A DNA stretch of 64,000 bases from an uncultured Eubacteriales bacterium. Lineage in GTDB: Bacteria > Bacillota > Clostridia > Oscillospirales > Acutalibacteraceae. The DNA lies in assembly GCA_949293815.1 (NCBI GenBank), contig CASFEZ010000002.1:1-64000 (forward strand), given 5' to 3'. Below the pieces are notes generated by a model that was not told the DNA's origin, did no database searches, and saw nothing but the letters and a program-made list of their open reading frames with translations. Positions 31,463 through 40,883 of this stretch are shown in pieces. The position numbers and the translations under genes are program-made. Position 1 is the stretch's first letter. The number at the start of each line of letters is the position of its first letter.

Positions 31463-31493
31463 CAGGGTATCCCTTTCGGGATACCCTGTTTTT
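31463..31493 (+). terminator. Intrinsic terminator of tuf
   Basis: A perfect 11-bp stem CAGGGTATCCC/GGGATACCCTG with loop TTTC, followed by TTTTT. Confidence 0.95.
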
Positions 31494-31665
31494 ATGGTTC
31501 TCTGCCCACCGTCAGGGCGCTCCGGAAAATGTTGTTTCGCGCAGAAATGAGAAAAAATGACCGTGCATTCCGGAAAAGATGGCTTAAATTTTTTGGAATA
31601 GGCGGCGTTTTTGCGGCGGCAGGATGGGTTTGTCGATTTTACGCGGATATTTTGCTATTTTTTTC

Positions 31666-31694
31666 TTTACAACCGTTCGGCAATATTATATAAT
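31666..31694 (+). promoter_or_regulatory. Sigma-A promoter of the glycerophosphodiesterase gene
   Basis: TTTACA (31666-31671), a 17-base spacer and consensus TATAAT (31689-31694), 31 bases before the start codon. Confidence 0.8.
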
Positions 31695-31725
31695 ATTCTA
31701 AATATCGGCAGAAAGGGAAAAATAG

Positions 31726-32586
31726 ATGAAAAGAAAACGATTTTCCATTATCATTTTTGCTGTTGTTGTGGTTCTTGTATTGGCGGCAGCTGCCGGGACC
31801 CTGGGTTTTAAAAGCTATTATAAAGCATCCGAAACGCCTGTCAGCCTGGGGCTGAGCGAAAAGGTGGATTCCTTTATCATGCCGGTTCGGCTGATTGCTC
31901 ATCGTGGTTTTTCGGGGCTGGCGCCGGAGAACACCGTTCCCGCTGTTAAAGCGGCGGCGGACGCGGATTATGACGGCTGTGAATTTGATATTCGTCTGAC
32001 CTCTGACGGGCAATGGGTCGTTCTGCATGATAACGATGTCAGCCGCATGACCGATGGCGAAGGGCTGGTCAGCGAGATGACACTGGAGCAGGTACGCGCT
32101 CTGCGCATTGACGCGGGCAACAATGTCATACAATATCCGGATGAGCAGGTGCCTACACTGGAGGAAATGCTGAAAGCCTGCGTGGATTACGGTATTGCTC
32201 CCGTGATTGAAATCAAAACCGAAGACGGTCAGGAGCCGGATTATGCGTATCTGGCCGGCTTGATTCGCGGTATGGGTTTTGCGGATGCGCGGATTCTCTC
32301 TTTTGATATGGACGCGCTGACCGGTTTAAAGGAATACTTGCCGGACGGCGCATATTGGTTCCTGACCTCCAAAGTTACAACCCAGCAGATTCAGCTGTGT
32401 GTGCAGAACGGTGTGCAGGGAATCGGCTTTAACGCCTCCCGCAAAAGCAACCTGCGGTATATTGATAATATTGCGGATGAGGGGCTGGTTGTATCTGCCT
32501 GGACCGTGGACAATATTCATCTTTTGGATCGTTTGTATGACAAGGGCGTATTTTATATTACAACCAATATGATTTATCCCGTGTAA
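31726..32586 (+). CDS. Membrane-anchored glycerophosphodiester phosphodiesterase
   Basis: Hydrolyses glycerophosphodiesters to glycerol 3-phosphate and an alcohol. The 286-residue protein has an N-terminal transmembrane anchor (about 7-28) and an external GDPD TIM barrel: His59-Arg60 in LIAHRGFSG, PENT at 67-70, Glu86 and Asp88 in GCEFDIRL, and His101 in VVLHDNDV, the full catalytic and metal set. The C-terminal WTVDN motif is also present. It starts its own transcript and is followed closely (19 bases) by gltX. A role in phospholipid or teichoic acid recycling is inferred. Confidence 0.93.
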   Translation: MKRKRFSIIIFAVVVVLVLAAAAGTLGFKSYYKASETPVSLGLSEKVDSFIMPVRLIAHRGFSGLAPENTVPAVKAAADADYDGCEFDIRLTSDGQWVVLHDNDVSRMTDGEGLVSEMTLEQVRALRIDAGNNVIQYPDEQVPTLEEMLKACVDYGIAPVIEIKTEDGQEPDYAYLAGLIRGMGFADARILSFDMDALTGLKEYLPDGAYWFLTSKVTTQQIQLCVQNGVQGIGFNASRKSNLRYIDNIADEGLVVSAWTVDNIHLLDRLYDKGVFYITTNMIYPV

Positions 32587-32605
32587 GGCGGAAAGGATGG
32601 CGAGC

Positions 32606-34252
32606 ATGACAGAATATACAAAATTGGCGGAGCTGTTGTTTCCGCAAATAGAAAAAACACCGGCGGATTGCGAAGCGCAGTATCCGCCCCGCGCCTTGCC
32701 GGAGGGGGCAAAGGTGACCCGTTTCGCGCCGTCCCCCACGGGATTTATGCACTTGGGGAATCTGTTTTCCTGTTTTATCGATAGCCTGGCTGCGGGCAAA
32801 AACGGTGTTTTTTACCTGCGCATTGAGGATACCGATAAAAAGCGCGAGGTCGCGGGCGCAGTTGATGCCATTCTGGTCGGACTTGCCTATTTTGGTATTG
32901 CGCCAAGCGAGGGCATGCTTGCCGAACAGACCCAATCCGGCGATTACGGTCCCTATAAACAGAGCCAGCGGGCGGATATTTACGCGTGTTTTGCCAAGTC
33001 TTTGGTGGAAAAAGGGCTTGCATACCCCTGTTTCTGCTCGGAAGAAGAGATTGCCGCTCTGCGCGAGAAACAGGAACAGGCGGGCGTTACCCCCGGCTAT
33101 TACGGGCAGTGGGCGCATTGCCGCAGCCTTTCCTATGAGGAGATCGAAGAAAAAATACGCGCCGGTGCGCCGTATGTGTTAAGACTGCGTTCTCCCGGCG
33201 ATGAAAACCGCCGTATATATGTAGATGATTTGGTAAAAGGTAAATTGGAAATGCCGGAGAATGTGCAGGATATTGTGCTTCTGAAATCCGATGGCATTCC
33301 CACCTACCATTTTGCCCACGCGGTGGACGACCATTTGATGCGCACAACCCATGTGGTGCGCGGGGACGAGTGGATTTCCTCGCTGCCGGTTCATGTCCAG
33401 CTGTTTCAGGCGCTGGGCTATAAAATGCCGAAATATGTGCATATTGCGCCAATCATGAAACTCGACAACGGCAACAAGCGCAAGCTCAGCAAGCGCAAGG
33501 ACCCGGAAAGCGCCGTTTCCTATTATATCCAGCAGGGGTTCCCCGCCGCCGGTGTGGTGGAATACCTGATGACCCTGGCCAATTCCAATTTCGAGGACTG
33601 GCGCAAGGCGAACAAAGACGCTCCTGTCTATGATTTTCCGTTCAACCTGAAAAAGATGAGCCCCAGCGGTGCTTTGTTTGATGAAGCGAAGCTGAACGAT
33701 ATTTGCAAAAATATCATATCAAAAATGACCGCCGACGAAGTGCTGGAGAAAACGCTGACCTGGGCAAAGGAGTATGACCAAACGCTGTATGCGCTGTTCT
33801 CAGAAAACACCGATTATGCTCGTAAGATTCTCTCCATTGACCGGGGCGGTGCGAAGCCCCGCAAGGACATTGCCCGCTGGAACCAGGTCAAAGAGTATGT
33901 GACCTATTTCTATGACAGCCTGTTCGTTCCCGAGGACCCCATGCCCGAATCGCTGGCGGCAGCGGATGTAAACGCCATTTTGACCCGTTACGCCGAAGTT
34001 TTCAACGAGGCGGACGATAAGGATGCCTGGTTCGCCAAAATCAAGTCGATGTGTGAACCCCTTGGCTTTTCGCCGGATGTAAAGGCGTATAAAAAGAACC
34101 CGGAAGGCTTTAAGGGGCATGTGGGGGATGTATCCTCCGTGATTCGCGTGGCGGTCACCGGACGGCGGAATACCCCGGATTTATATGAGGTTTTGCGCCT
34201 TCTGGGCAAAGAGCGGGTTTTAGCCCGTCTGGAACAGGCAAAAAGCCATTGA
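32606..34252 (+). CDS. gltX: Glutamate--tRNA ligase (clostridial type)
   Basis: Charges tRNA-Glu. The 548-residue class I synthetase has the HIGH-like [14 protein letters not shown] and the KMSKS-like [11 protein letters not shown]. The N-terminal extension before the catalytic domain and the total length fit the longer GltX of Clostridia. ATG 32606 is preferred over ATG 32597 because GGAAAGGA (32590-32597) lies nine bases upstream. A separate glnS follows, so this enzyme need not misacylate tRNA-Gln. Confidence 0.95.
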   Translation: MTEYTKLAELLFPQIEKTPADCEAQYPPRALPEGAKVTRFAPSPTGFMHLGNLFSCFIDSLAAGKNGVFYLRIEDTDKKREVAGAVDAILVGLAYFGIAPSEGMLAEQTQSGDYGPYKQSQRADIYACFAKSLVEKGLAYPCFCSEEEIAALREKQEQAGVTPGYYGQWAHCRSLSYEEIEEKIRAGAPYVLRLRSPGDENRRIYVDDLVKGKLEMPENVQDIVLLKSDGIPTYHFAHAVDDHLMRTTHVVRGDEWISSLPVHVQLFQALGYKMPKYVHIAPIMKLDNGNKRKLSKRKDPESAVSYYIQQGFPAAGVVEYLMTLANSNFEDWRKANKDAPVYDFPFNLKKMSPSGALFDEAKLNDICKNIISKMTADEVLEKTLTWAKEYDQTLYALFSENTDYARKILSIDRGGAKPRKDIARWNQVKEYVTYFYDSLFVPEDPMPESLAAADVNAILTRYAEVFNEADDKDAWFAKIKSMCEPLGFSPDVKAYKKNPEGFKGHVGDVSSVIRVAVTGRRNTPDLYEVLRLLGKERVLARLEQAKSH

Positions 34253-34277
34253 CTCTGCTGCGAAAGGACGCGATAAC

Positions 34278-35930
34278 ATGGAAGAAAAAACAAATGCCGT
34301 CTCATCGAATTTTATTCATGACTTCATCGATGAGGACTTGAAAAACGGAGTCAATACCCGGGTGCAGACCCGTTTTCCTCCCGAGCCGAACGGCTATCTG
34401 CACATCGGCCATGCCAAGGCCATTTGCATCGATTTTGAAACGGCAGAGAAATACGGCGGTGTCTGCAACCTGCGCATGGACGACACCAATCCGGTCAAAG
34501 AGGATACCGAATATATCGACGCGATATTGGAGGATATCCGCTGGCTTGGTTTTCAGTGGGAGCATATGTATTATGCTTCGGAATATTTTGACTTTTTATA
34601 TGAATGCGCCCTCAAGCTGATTCGCGACGGCAAAGCCTATGTGGATGATTTGTCCGCCGATGAAATTCGCGAATACCGGGGCACTCTGACCGAGCCGGGC
34701 AAAAACAGCCCCTGGCGCGACCGGTCGGTGGAGGAAAATCTGGATTTATTCCGCCGGATGACCGAAGGGGAGTTCCCTAACGGCGCAAAGGTACTGCGGG
34801 CGAAAATCGACATGGCGTCGCCGAATTTGAATATGCGCGACCCGGTGATGTACCGCATTGCCCATGTGTCCCATCACCAGACCGGCGATAAATGGTGCGT
34901 CTATCCGATGTACGATTTTGCCCACCCGCTTTCGGACGCCAGAGAGGGCGTCACCTATTCCCTCTGTTCGCTGGAATTTGAAAATCACCGCCCGCTTTAC
35001 AACTGGTTTGTGGAGCAGATTGGCTTCGAGGAGCCGCCCCGCCAGATTGAGTTTGCCCGCCTGAACCTGAATTATTGCGTGACCAGCAAGCGCAAATGCC
35101 TGGAGCTGGTGCAGAAAGGGCTGGTATCCGGCTGGGACGACCCGCGTATGGCGACCCTGTGCGGCATGCGCCGCCGGGGCTATCCGCCCAAGGCGATTCG
35201 GGATTTTGTCAATAAGGTCGGCGTGGCCAAGGCTTACAGCGTAGTGGATTACGGTCTGCTGGAATCCTGTGTGCGGGATTGCCTGAACGATACCGCCCCC
35301 CGCGCCATGGCAGTGCTGGAACCGCTGAAGGTTGTGATTGACAATTACCCCGAAGGCGAGGGGGAGGAGATTGCCATTGAACGGCATCCGGATCACCCGG
35401 ATATGGGTACCGCACCGGTGGTTTTCTCGAAAGAAATCTATATCGAGCAGTCTGATTTTATGATTGACCCGCCGAAAAAATATTTCCGGCTGTATCCGGG
35501 CAATGAAGTTCGCCTGAAAGGCGCGTATTTTATCAAATGCGTATCCTATGATACCGATGAAACCGGAAAGGTCACCTGTGTTCACTGCACCTACGACCCC
35601 GAAAGCCGCGGCGGCAATTCGCCGGACGGCAGAAAGGTCAAGGGCACGCTCCACTGGGTCAGTGCCGCGCACAGTATGCCGGTGACGGTGAAGCTGTATG
35701 ACCGGCTGTTTAACGAAGAAAACCCGGGCGAGGATTTGCTGGCTGCCATCAATCCCGATTCGCTGACCGTGCTGGAAAATTGCCGCATAGACAGCTATTT
35801 GAACCAGATGCAGCCCGGAGATGTGTTCCAGTTTATGCGCCAGGGATATTTCTGTGTAGATAAGGACAGCACCCCGGAGCATATCGTATTGAACCGCACC
35901 GTACAGCTCAACTCCTCCTGGAAAAAATAA
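34278..35930 (+). CDS. glnS: Glutamine--tRNA ligase
   Basis: Direct charging of tRNA-Gln, an enzyme found in some Clostridia beside or instead of the GatCAB route. The 550-residue protein has [14 protein letters not shown] (HIGH) and a KMSKS-like VTSKRK, which is unusual in having Thr-Ser in place of the common Met-Ser or Leu-Ser. The C-terminal beta-barrel anticodon domain (about 340-550) is complete. It lies 25 bases after gltX with a GAAAGGA site. Confidence 0.95.
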   Translation: MEEKTNAVSSNFIHDFIDEDLKNGVNTRVQTRFPPEPNGYLHIGHAKAICIDFETAEKYGGVCNLRMDDTNPVKEDTEYIDAILEDIRWLGFQWEHMYYASEYFDFLYECALKLIRDGKAYVDDLSADEIREYRGTLTEPGKNSPWRDRSVEENLDLFRRMTEGEFPNGAKVLRAKIDMASPNLNMRDPVMYRIAHVSHHQTGDKWCVYPMYDFAHPLSDAREGVTYSLCSLEFENHRPLYNWFVEQIGFEEPPRQIEFARLNLNYCVTSKRKCLELVQKGLVSGWDDPRMATLCGMRRRGYPPKAIRDFVNKVGVAKAYSVVDYGLLESCVRDCLNDTAPRAMAVLEPLKVVIDNYPEGEGEEIAIERHPDHPDMGTAPVVFSKEIYIEQSDFMIDPPKKYFRLYPGNEVRLKGAYFIKCVSYDTDETGKVTCVHCTYDPESRGGNSPDGRKVKGTLHWVSAAHSMPVTVKLYDRLFNEENPGEDLLAAINPDSLTVLENCRIDSYLNQMQPGDVFQFMRQGYFCVDKDSTPEHIVLNRTVQLNSSWKK

Positions 35931-36027
35931 AGGGCGCCGCATATGGGAATATCTTCCCCTACGGTGCAATTTGGTCAAGGTAATAATAAAAGAACGGCAT
36001 CTGCCGCCTTGGAAAGGATCATATAGT

Positions 36028-37254
36028 ATGGAAATTTTAGAAGCAAAAAACTTAGTGATTGAAGCCGGTAAAAAACTGGTGAAAACCGGGTTGATTGCCC
36101 GTACCTGGGGCAATGTCAGCTGCCGGGTCAGTCCGACCCAGTTCGTCATCACCCCCAGCGGCCGCGCCTATGAAACGCTGACCCCCGATGAAATTGTTTT
36201 AGTCAATATCGCCGATTGTTCTTATGAGGGCAATATCAAACCCTCTTCTGAAAAGGGCATCCACGCCTCCGTTTATGAAATGCGTCCGGAGATGGATTTT
36301 GTTATCCATACCCATCAGCCCTATGCCAGCGCCGCAGCCGCTCTGGGCTATGACATCAACTCCCTGAGCCAGGATGCGGCCGATTTAATTGGTCCCGGTG
36401 TTACGGTTGCCGCCTATGGTCTGCCCGGCACCTCCAAGCTGAAAAACGGCGTGCGTGCCGCCATGAAGCGTTCGCCCTCCAAGGCGATTTTAATGGCGCA
36501 CCACGGCGCACTCTGCATGGGCGAGGACATGGAAGAAGCTTTTGCCGTAGCCAACGAACTGGAAAAGGTCTGCGAAAACTTTATCAAAGACCGCTTTTAT
36601 ACCGTTACCGGCAACCTGGCAGAAAATTACAGCGAATTGACCGCCTATTTTGCTGAGCTGAAAAAAGGTAAAAAGAACCAGACCATGCCCGCGTTCGACT
36701 ACTATGATTCCAGCCGCGAAGGCGAAACGGCTGTTTTGATTTCCAAGAAAGACGGCAGTATCATTCGCGTCAATCTTGACTGCCCGGTGGAAACCACCAA
36801 GGACAGTGCCGATTATACGCCTGCCGTTGATTTGCATAAGGCGGTTTATAACAATCGCGGGGATGTCAATTATATTCACCACAGCGACACCCCCAATATC
36901 AAAGCTTTCTCCGCCCAGCCAAAAGCGCTGAAACCGTTTTTGGACGACTTTGCTCAATTGGTCGGACTTACCTGCCGCAATGCCGCTTTTAATCCCGCCG
37001 ATACGCTGAAGACCTCTCAAAAGGTGGTCAAAAAGCTCAAGGGCAGAAATGCCGTGATGCTCAAGGATAACGGCGCACTCTGTGTTGCCGGCGACCAGTA
37101 CGATGCACAGGCGATTGAAATGGTGTTGGATAAGAATATCAATGTTGCCGCAGCTACTTCTGTGTTCTCCGGCACCAAGGTGATTAACTGTGTGGAAAGC
37201 GCACTGATGCGTTTTGTGTATAAGACCAAGTACTCCAAACAGAAGAATAAATAA
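36028..37254 (+). CDS. Tandem class II aldolase/adducin-domain protein with a degenerate second domain
   Basis: A 408-residue protein with two aldolase II domains. Domain 1 (residues 1-205) has the zinc ligands His94 and His96 (VIHTHQPYA), His159 (AHHGALC) and the likely catalytic Glu75 (SSEKGIHA). Domain 2 (about 225-400) keeps the fold pattern but reads IHHSD for HTH and DNGALC for HHG and lacks the glutamate, so it probably lacks metal and activity. Fuculose- or ribulose-phosphate aldolases are single-domain, about 215 residues. ATG 36028 has a GGAAAGG site. The stop overlaps the tmk start by one base. The substrate is unknown. Confidence 0.8.
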   Translation: MEILEAKNLVIEAGKKLVKTGLIARTWGNVSCRVSPTQFVITPSGRAYETLTPDEIVLVNIADCSYEGNIKPSSEKGIHASVYEMRPEMDFVIHTHQPYASAAAALGYDINSLSQDAADLIGPGVTVAAYGLPGTSKLKNGVRAAMKRSPSKAILMAHHGALCMGEDMEEAFAVANELEKVCENFIKDRFYTVTGNLAENYSELTAYFAELKKGKKNQTMPAFDYYDSSREGETAVLISKKDGSIIRVNLDCPVETTKDSADYTPAVDLHKAVYNNRGDVNYIHHSDTPNIKAFSAQPKALKPFLDDFAQLVGLTCRNAAFNPADTLKTSQKVVKKLKGRNAVMLKDNGALCVAGDQYDAQAIEMVLDKNINVAAATSVFSGTKVINCVESALMRFVYKTKYSKQKNK

Positions 37255-37889
37255 TGGCAAGCGGTAAATTCATTGTCATAGAAGGGTTGGACGGCTGCGG
37301 CAAGAGTACACAGGCTGCGCTGTTATGCCGGCGGCTGGAGGCGCGGGGCGTTTCCGTGCTGCACACGGCCGAGCCGACAACCGGTGAAACCGGAAAATTT
37401 CTGCGTCGGATTTTAGCCGGAGAGGTTTCCTGTCATGCCGCAACGGTTGCCGCGTTGTTTGCCGCTGACCGGGTAGAGCATAATCTGTCACCGGACGGGA
37501 TTCAGGCGCATTTGCAAAAGGGCAGCTGGGTCGTCTGCGACCGGTATTATTACTCGTCCATGGCATATCAGGGCATGGATGCGGATTTTAACTGGGTCAA
37601 ACGGCTGAATGTGGAAAACCCATATATCCGAAAACCGGATTGCTGCCTGTTTTTGGAAGCGCCCGCCGAGGTTTGTCTTTCCCGCATTCAGGCAGGACGG
37701 AGCGCCGACAGCCGGGAAATTTTTGAAAACCGCGAAACGCTTGCGCGTATTCGTGCCCGGTTCGAGGCGGTATTCGCCGCCCTGCCTGCGGATTCTGTAA
37801 TACGTATTGACGCCTCTGCCGGAATTGACGCGGTAAGTAAAGCGATTTGGACGGCGGTGCAGCCCTTGCTTGCTGCGGTGCCGGAATAA
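37254..37889 (+). CDS. tmk: Thymidylate kinase
   Basis: Phosphorylates dTMP to dTDP. The 211-residue kinase has the P-loop GLDGCGKST (residues 11-19), the DRYYYSS motif and a LID-like region RSADSREIFENRETLARIR. It is coupled to the preceding aldolase-like gene by a TAATG overlap, which is an unusual partner. Confidence 0.94.
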   Translation: MASGKFIVIEGLDGCGKSTQAALLCRRLEARGVSVLHTAEPTTGETGKFLRRILAGEVSCHAATVAALFAADRVEHNLSPDGIQAHLQKGSWVVCDRYYYSSMAYQGMDADFNWVKRLNVENPYIRKPDCCLFLEAPAEVCLSRIQAGRSADSREIFENRETLARIRARFEAVFAALPADSVIRIDASAGIDAVSKAIWTAVQPLLAAVPE

Positions 37890-37908
37890 AACCAAGGAGG
37901 AACACTTC

Positions 37909-38250
37909 ATGCCGTTTATCGACTCTAAGATTAGCGTGCCTGTTTCCGAAGAAAAGAAAGAGCTCATCAAAACCGAACTCGGTAAAGCCATTTCGATTTT
38001 GCATAAGTCCGAAACCTATTTAATGGTCGGCTTGCAGGATAAATACGATTTATGGATGGCAGGCAAAAAGCTCGATAAGGGCGCGTATGTGTCCGTCAGC
38101 TTATTCGGTCATGCCGCCCCGGCGGATTATGAAAAACTGACCGGTGTCATTTGCAAGCTATATGAAAAAGAATTGGGCATTCCGCAGTCTGCGGTGTATA
38201 TAACCTACCACCCTGTCAGCGACTGGGGCTGGAACGGCGCTAATTTTTAA
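37909..38250 (+). CDS. MIF-type phenylpyruvate tautomerase
   Basis: A 113-residue member of the macrophage migration inhibitory factor/tautomerase superfamily. Proline 2 (Pro1 after Met removal) is the catalytic base. The Lys at 33, LMVGLQDKYD strand and the closing WGWNGANF match MIF homologues. Site AAGGAGG. In bacteria the physiological substrate is unclear. Followed by a strong terminator, so it ends the run from gltX or the aldolase gene. Confidence 0.9.
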   Translation: MPFIDSKISVPVSEEKKELIKTELGKAISILHKSETYLMVGLQDKYDLWMAGKKLDKGAYVSVSLFGHAAPADYEKLTGVICKLYEKELGIPQSAVYITYHPVSDWGWNGANF

Positions 38251-38286
38251 TTTGCATGAAAAACAAAGAGTCCCGCATGGTTGTAG

Positions 38287-38332
38287 CGCAGCTTTGAGAG
38301 CATTTCTCTTGAAGCTGCGTTTGTGTATTTTT
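38287..38332 (+). terminator. Intrinsic terminator after the tautomerase gene
   Basis: A 14-bp stem (CGCAGCTTTGAGAG with CTCTTGAAGCTGCG, two G-U pairs) with a five-base loop, followed by TTTGTGTATTTTT. Confidence 0.8.
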
Positions 38333-38390
38333 GAAGAAGTTTCGGCAATGGGAAAAATGAAGGGAAAGGAAATATTTGAAGATTTTTAAC

Positions 38391-38419
38391 TTGTCAAACG
38401 CGCACCGGCATAGTATAAT
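38391..38419 (+). promoter_or_regulatory. Sigma-A promoter of the mreBCD-mrdA-minD cluster
   Basis: TTGTCA (38391-38396), a 17-base spacer and consensus TATAAT (38414-38419), 70 bases before mreB. Confidence 0.85.
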
Positions 38420-38488
38420 GTAACATGTATAGTTATTGATGAAATAGAAAGCAAAACGCAGGATTTGCTATAACAGGAGGCGCAAAAA

Positions 38489-39487
38489 ATGGTTTTTTCT
38501 CAGGATATCTGTATTGATCCGGGAACCTCCAATACAAGAGTGTTTGTAAAGGGAAAAGGCAAGGTTTTCAGCGAGCCGTCCGTTGTTGCTGCCGATGCGG
38601 AAGGCAGCGGCAAGGTGGTAGCCGTGGGGAACCAGGCAAAAGAGATGATTGGCAGAACGCCCGGCTCCATTGTCGCCGTTTGTCCGATAAAAGACGGCGT
38701 GATTGCCGATTTTGATATTACCACCGAGATGCTGCGCGCTTTGATTCGCAAAGCCACCAACAACGCCATTTTTACGCGGGTGCGCGCCATGATTTGCGTA
38801 TCCGCCGGGGTAACGGATGTAGAGCGGCGGGCGCTGCACCTGGCGGCGCGGGATGCGGGCGCACGGTACGTCAGCTTGATCGAGTCGCCTATGGCGGCCG
38901 CAATCGGCGCGGGTCTGCCCATTCATCGCCCGGAGGGCTCCATGATTGTGGATATCGGCGGCGGCAGCACCGAGGTTGCTGTGCTGTCTTTGGGGGATGT
39001 GGTATCGTCCCATGCCGTTCGTCTGGGCGGCAAGCATATGGATCAGGCGATTATCGAATATATTCGTAAAAAATACAATCTTCTGGTCGGCGAGCGTACG
39101 GCGGAGGATATTAAAATAAAAATCGGCTCCGCCTTTCCCTATGAGGGGGAGGGCGCGGTCAGCATCCGCGGACGGCGGGTGGATGACGGGCTGCCGGGCA
39201 GTGCAGAAATTTCTTCTCCGGAAGTGCGCGATGCTTTATACGATCCGCTGAATCGTATTGCGGAACTGGTTCGCTCTACAGTAGAAAAAACACCGCCGGA
39301 GCTGGTCGGCGATATTTTGAACGCCGGTATTGTTTTAACCGGCGGCGGCGCGCAGCTGCGGGGATTGGCGCGTTTTCTGCGCACCGAGGTCAAAATTCCC
39401 GTTTCGGTGGCAGAGGATCCGGAAAACTGCGTGATTCGCGGCGCAGGTATGTGTCTGAGCAATAAAATCAATCTGTCGGACAAGTAA
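38489..39487 (+). CDS. mreB: Rod shape-determining protein MreB
   Basis: Bacterial actin that positions the elongation machinery under the membrane. The 332-residue protein has the phosphate 1 loop IDPGTSNTRVFVKGKG, the ATP-contacting VDIGGGSTEVAVLSLG and the adenosine motif VLTGGGAQLRGL. ATG 38489 has AGGAGG eight bases upstream. First gene of the shape cluster. Confidence 0.96.
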   Translation: MVFSQDICIDPGTSNTRVFVKGKGKVFSEPSVVAADAEGSGKVVAVGNQAKEMIGRTPGSIVAVCPIKDGVIADFDITTEMLRALIRKATNNAIFTRVRAMICVSAGVTDVERRALHLAARDAGARYVSLIESPMAAAIGAGLPIHRPEGSMIVDIGGGSTEVAVLSLGDVVSSHAVRLGGKHMDQAIIEYIRKKYNLLVGERTAEDIKIKIGSAFPYEGEGAVSIRGRRVDDGLPGSAEISSPEVRDALYDPLNRIAELVRSTVEKTPPELVGDILNAGIVLTGGGAQLRGLARFLRTEVKIPVSVAEDPENCVIRGAGMCLSNKINLSDK

Positions 39488-39501
39488 GGGGTGACGGTTC
39501 G

Positions 39502-40344
39502 GTGAAAACATTTTTCAATTCCGTTCCATGCAAGGTCATCGCCGTGCTGCTTTGCGCAGCCATTCTCGGGTGTGCGAGTGCGGCTGCGTCCGAGAATGCC
39601 TCATCGCCGGTTTCCACCGCCCTGGGAGTGGTTTTTTCTCCGCTGAAACGGGCTGCTGCCTCTATTTCAAATTCGCTGTCGGATTTTTCCGCCTATTTTG
39701 TGTCGTCCGGCTATTATCGGGATCGGGTAGAAGAGCTGGAAGGCGAATTGGCATCGCTGCGCTCGCAAATGGTGGATTACGAACAAACCAGGCAAAAACT
39801 GGAAACTTATGAGCAGTTTTTGGAGCTGAAAGAACAAAACCCGGACTACACCTTTGCCGAGGGGGCGGTCATTGCCCGGGATTCGGCGGATTTGTATTAT
39901 TCATTTGTGCTGGACTGCGGCGAGCAAGACGGTGTAAGCGTAGATGATCCGGTCATTTTCGGCTCGTATCTGGCAGGTGTGGTCAAAGAGGTGCGTTCCT
40001 CCAGCTGTGTGGTAAAAACCTTTTTGGACCCATCGGTTAACGTCAGCGCCTATGAGGTGCGCAGCCGGGAAGAAGGGTATGTAAGCGGCAATACTTCTCT
40101 GGCGCTCGCGGGGCAGTGCCGTCTGTCCGGTCTTCAGCGGGATACGGCCGTGTCCGCCGGCGGTATTGTTTGCACCTCCGGCGTCGGCGGTATTTACCCG
40201 AGAGATTTGATTATCGGTACGGTCAATGAAGTGGTGGATGAAACGGTGGATATTTCCGCTTATGCGGTGCTTGAACCGGGGATTGATTTCGGCGAACTGA
40301 CGGATGCGTTTGTGCTGATTGATTTCGCCGGTAAAGGCGAGTAA
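39502..40344 (+). CDS. mreC: Rod shape-determining protein MreC
   Basis: Bitopic protein linking MreB filaments to PBP2 outside the cell. The 280-residue product has an N-terminal transmembrane helix (about 8-30), a coiled coil (about 75-112) and a C-terminal beta-rich MreC core (VIARDSADLYYSFVLD onward). Start is GTG 39502 with AAGGGGTGA upstream. Confidence 0.94.
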   Translation: MKTFFNSVPCKVIAVLLCAAILGCASAAASENASSPVSTALGVVFSPLKRAAASISNSLSDFSAYFVSSGYYRDRVEELEGELASLRSQMVDYEQTRQKLETYEQFLELKEQNPDYTFAEGAVIARDSADLYYSFVLDCGEQDGVSVDDPVIFGSYLAGVVKEVRSSSCVVKTFLDPSVNVSAYEVRSREEGYVSGNTSLALAGQCRLSGLQRDTAVSAGGIVCTSGVGGIYPRDLIIGTVNEVVDETVDISAYAVLEPGIDFGELTDAFVLIDFAGKGE

Positions 40345-40368
40345 TGGTATTGAGAGGAGCGATAAAAG

Positions 40369-40881
40369 ATGTTTCCCGAAAAACGCAGGTGGACGGTGCG
40401 GCTGTGCGTATTGCTGTTGTTGGCTGTAACGGCGCTGCTGCGTTCGGGAGGTCTGCCTTTTTTCGGCTCCATAGGCGGCGCGTTTTTGGTTGTGCCGCTG
40501 CTGATTTGCCTTTCGCTGTTTGAAACGGAATTGGCGTCGGTGTTGTTTGGGCTTGCCGCAGGCGCGCTTTGGGACTATTCCTCTGCGCTGCCGGATGGAT
40601 GGATGACTTTGTTTTGCGGCGTTGCCGGGTTCCTTTGTGCCGTTTCCGTTCGGTTCTTTATCCGTCGTAAATTGACCTCTGCGCTGGTGGGCAGCGCGCT
40701 GTTTTTGGCGGTGGTCAGTTTGCTGTTTTCGTTCTCGGCTTCCCAGGGATTGGCGGACGCGAATATATTGTTCCTGTATTATTATCTGCCCTGCGCCGTG
40801 TGCGCCATGTGCTTTGTACCCATTGATTTCTATATTGTTAAAAAGCTGTATCGTGACCGAAATGAGGATAAGGTGATTTAA
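40369..40881 (+). CDS. mreD: Rod shape-determining protein MreD
   Basis: A 170-residue polytopic membrane protein of the elongasome. Five to six hydrophobic helices are seen (about 9-25, 32-52, 58-70, 78-95, 103-122, 132-155). It carries the small acidic turn DGWMTLFCG typical of MreD. Site GAGAGGAG. It ends three bases before mrdA. Confidence 0.9.
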   Translation: MFPEKRRWTVRLCVLLLLAVTALLRSGGLPFFGSIGGAFLVVPLLICLSLFETELASVLFGLAAGALWDYSSALPDGWMTLFCGVAGFLCAVSVRFFIRRKLTSALVGSALFLAVVSLLFSFSASQGLADANILFLYYYLPCAVCAMCFVPIDFYIVKKLYRDRNEDKVI

Positions 40882-40883
40882 CT

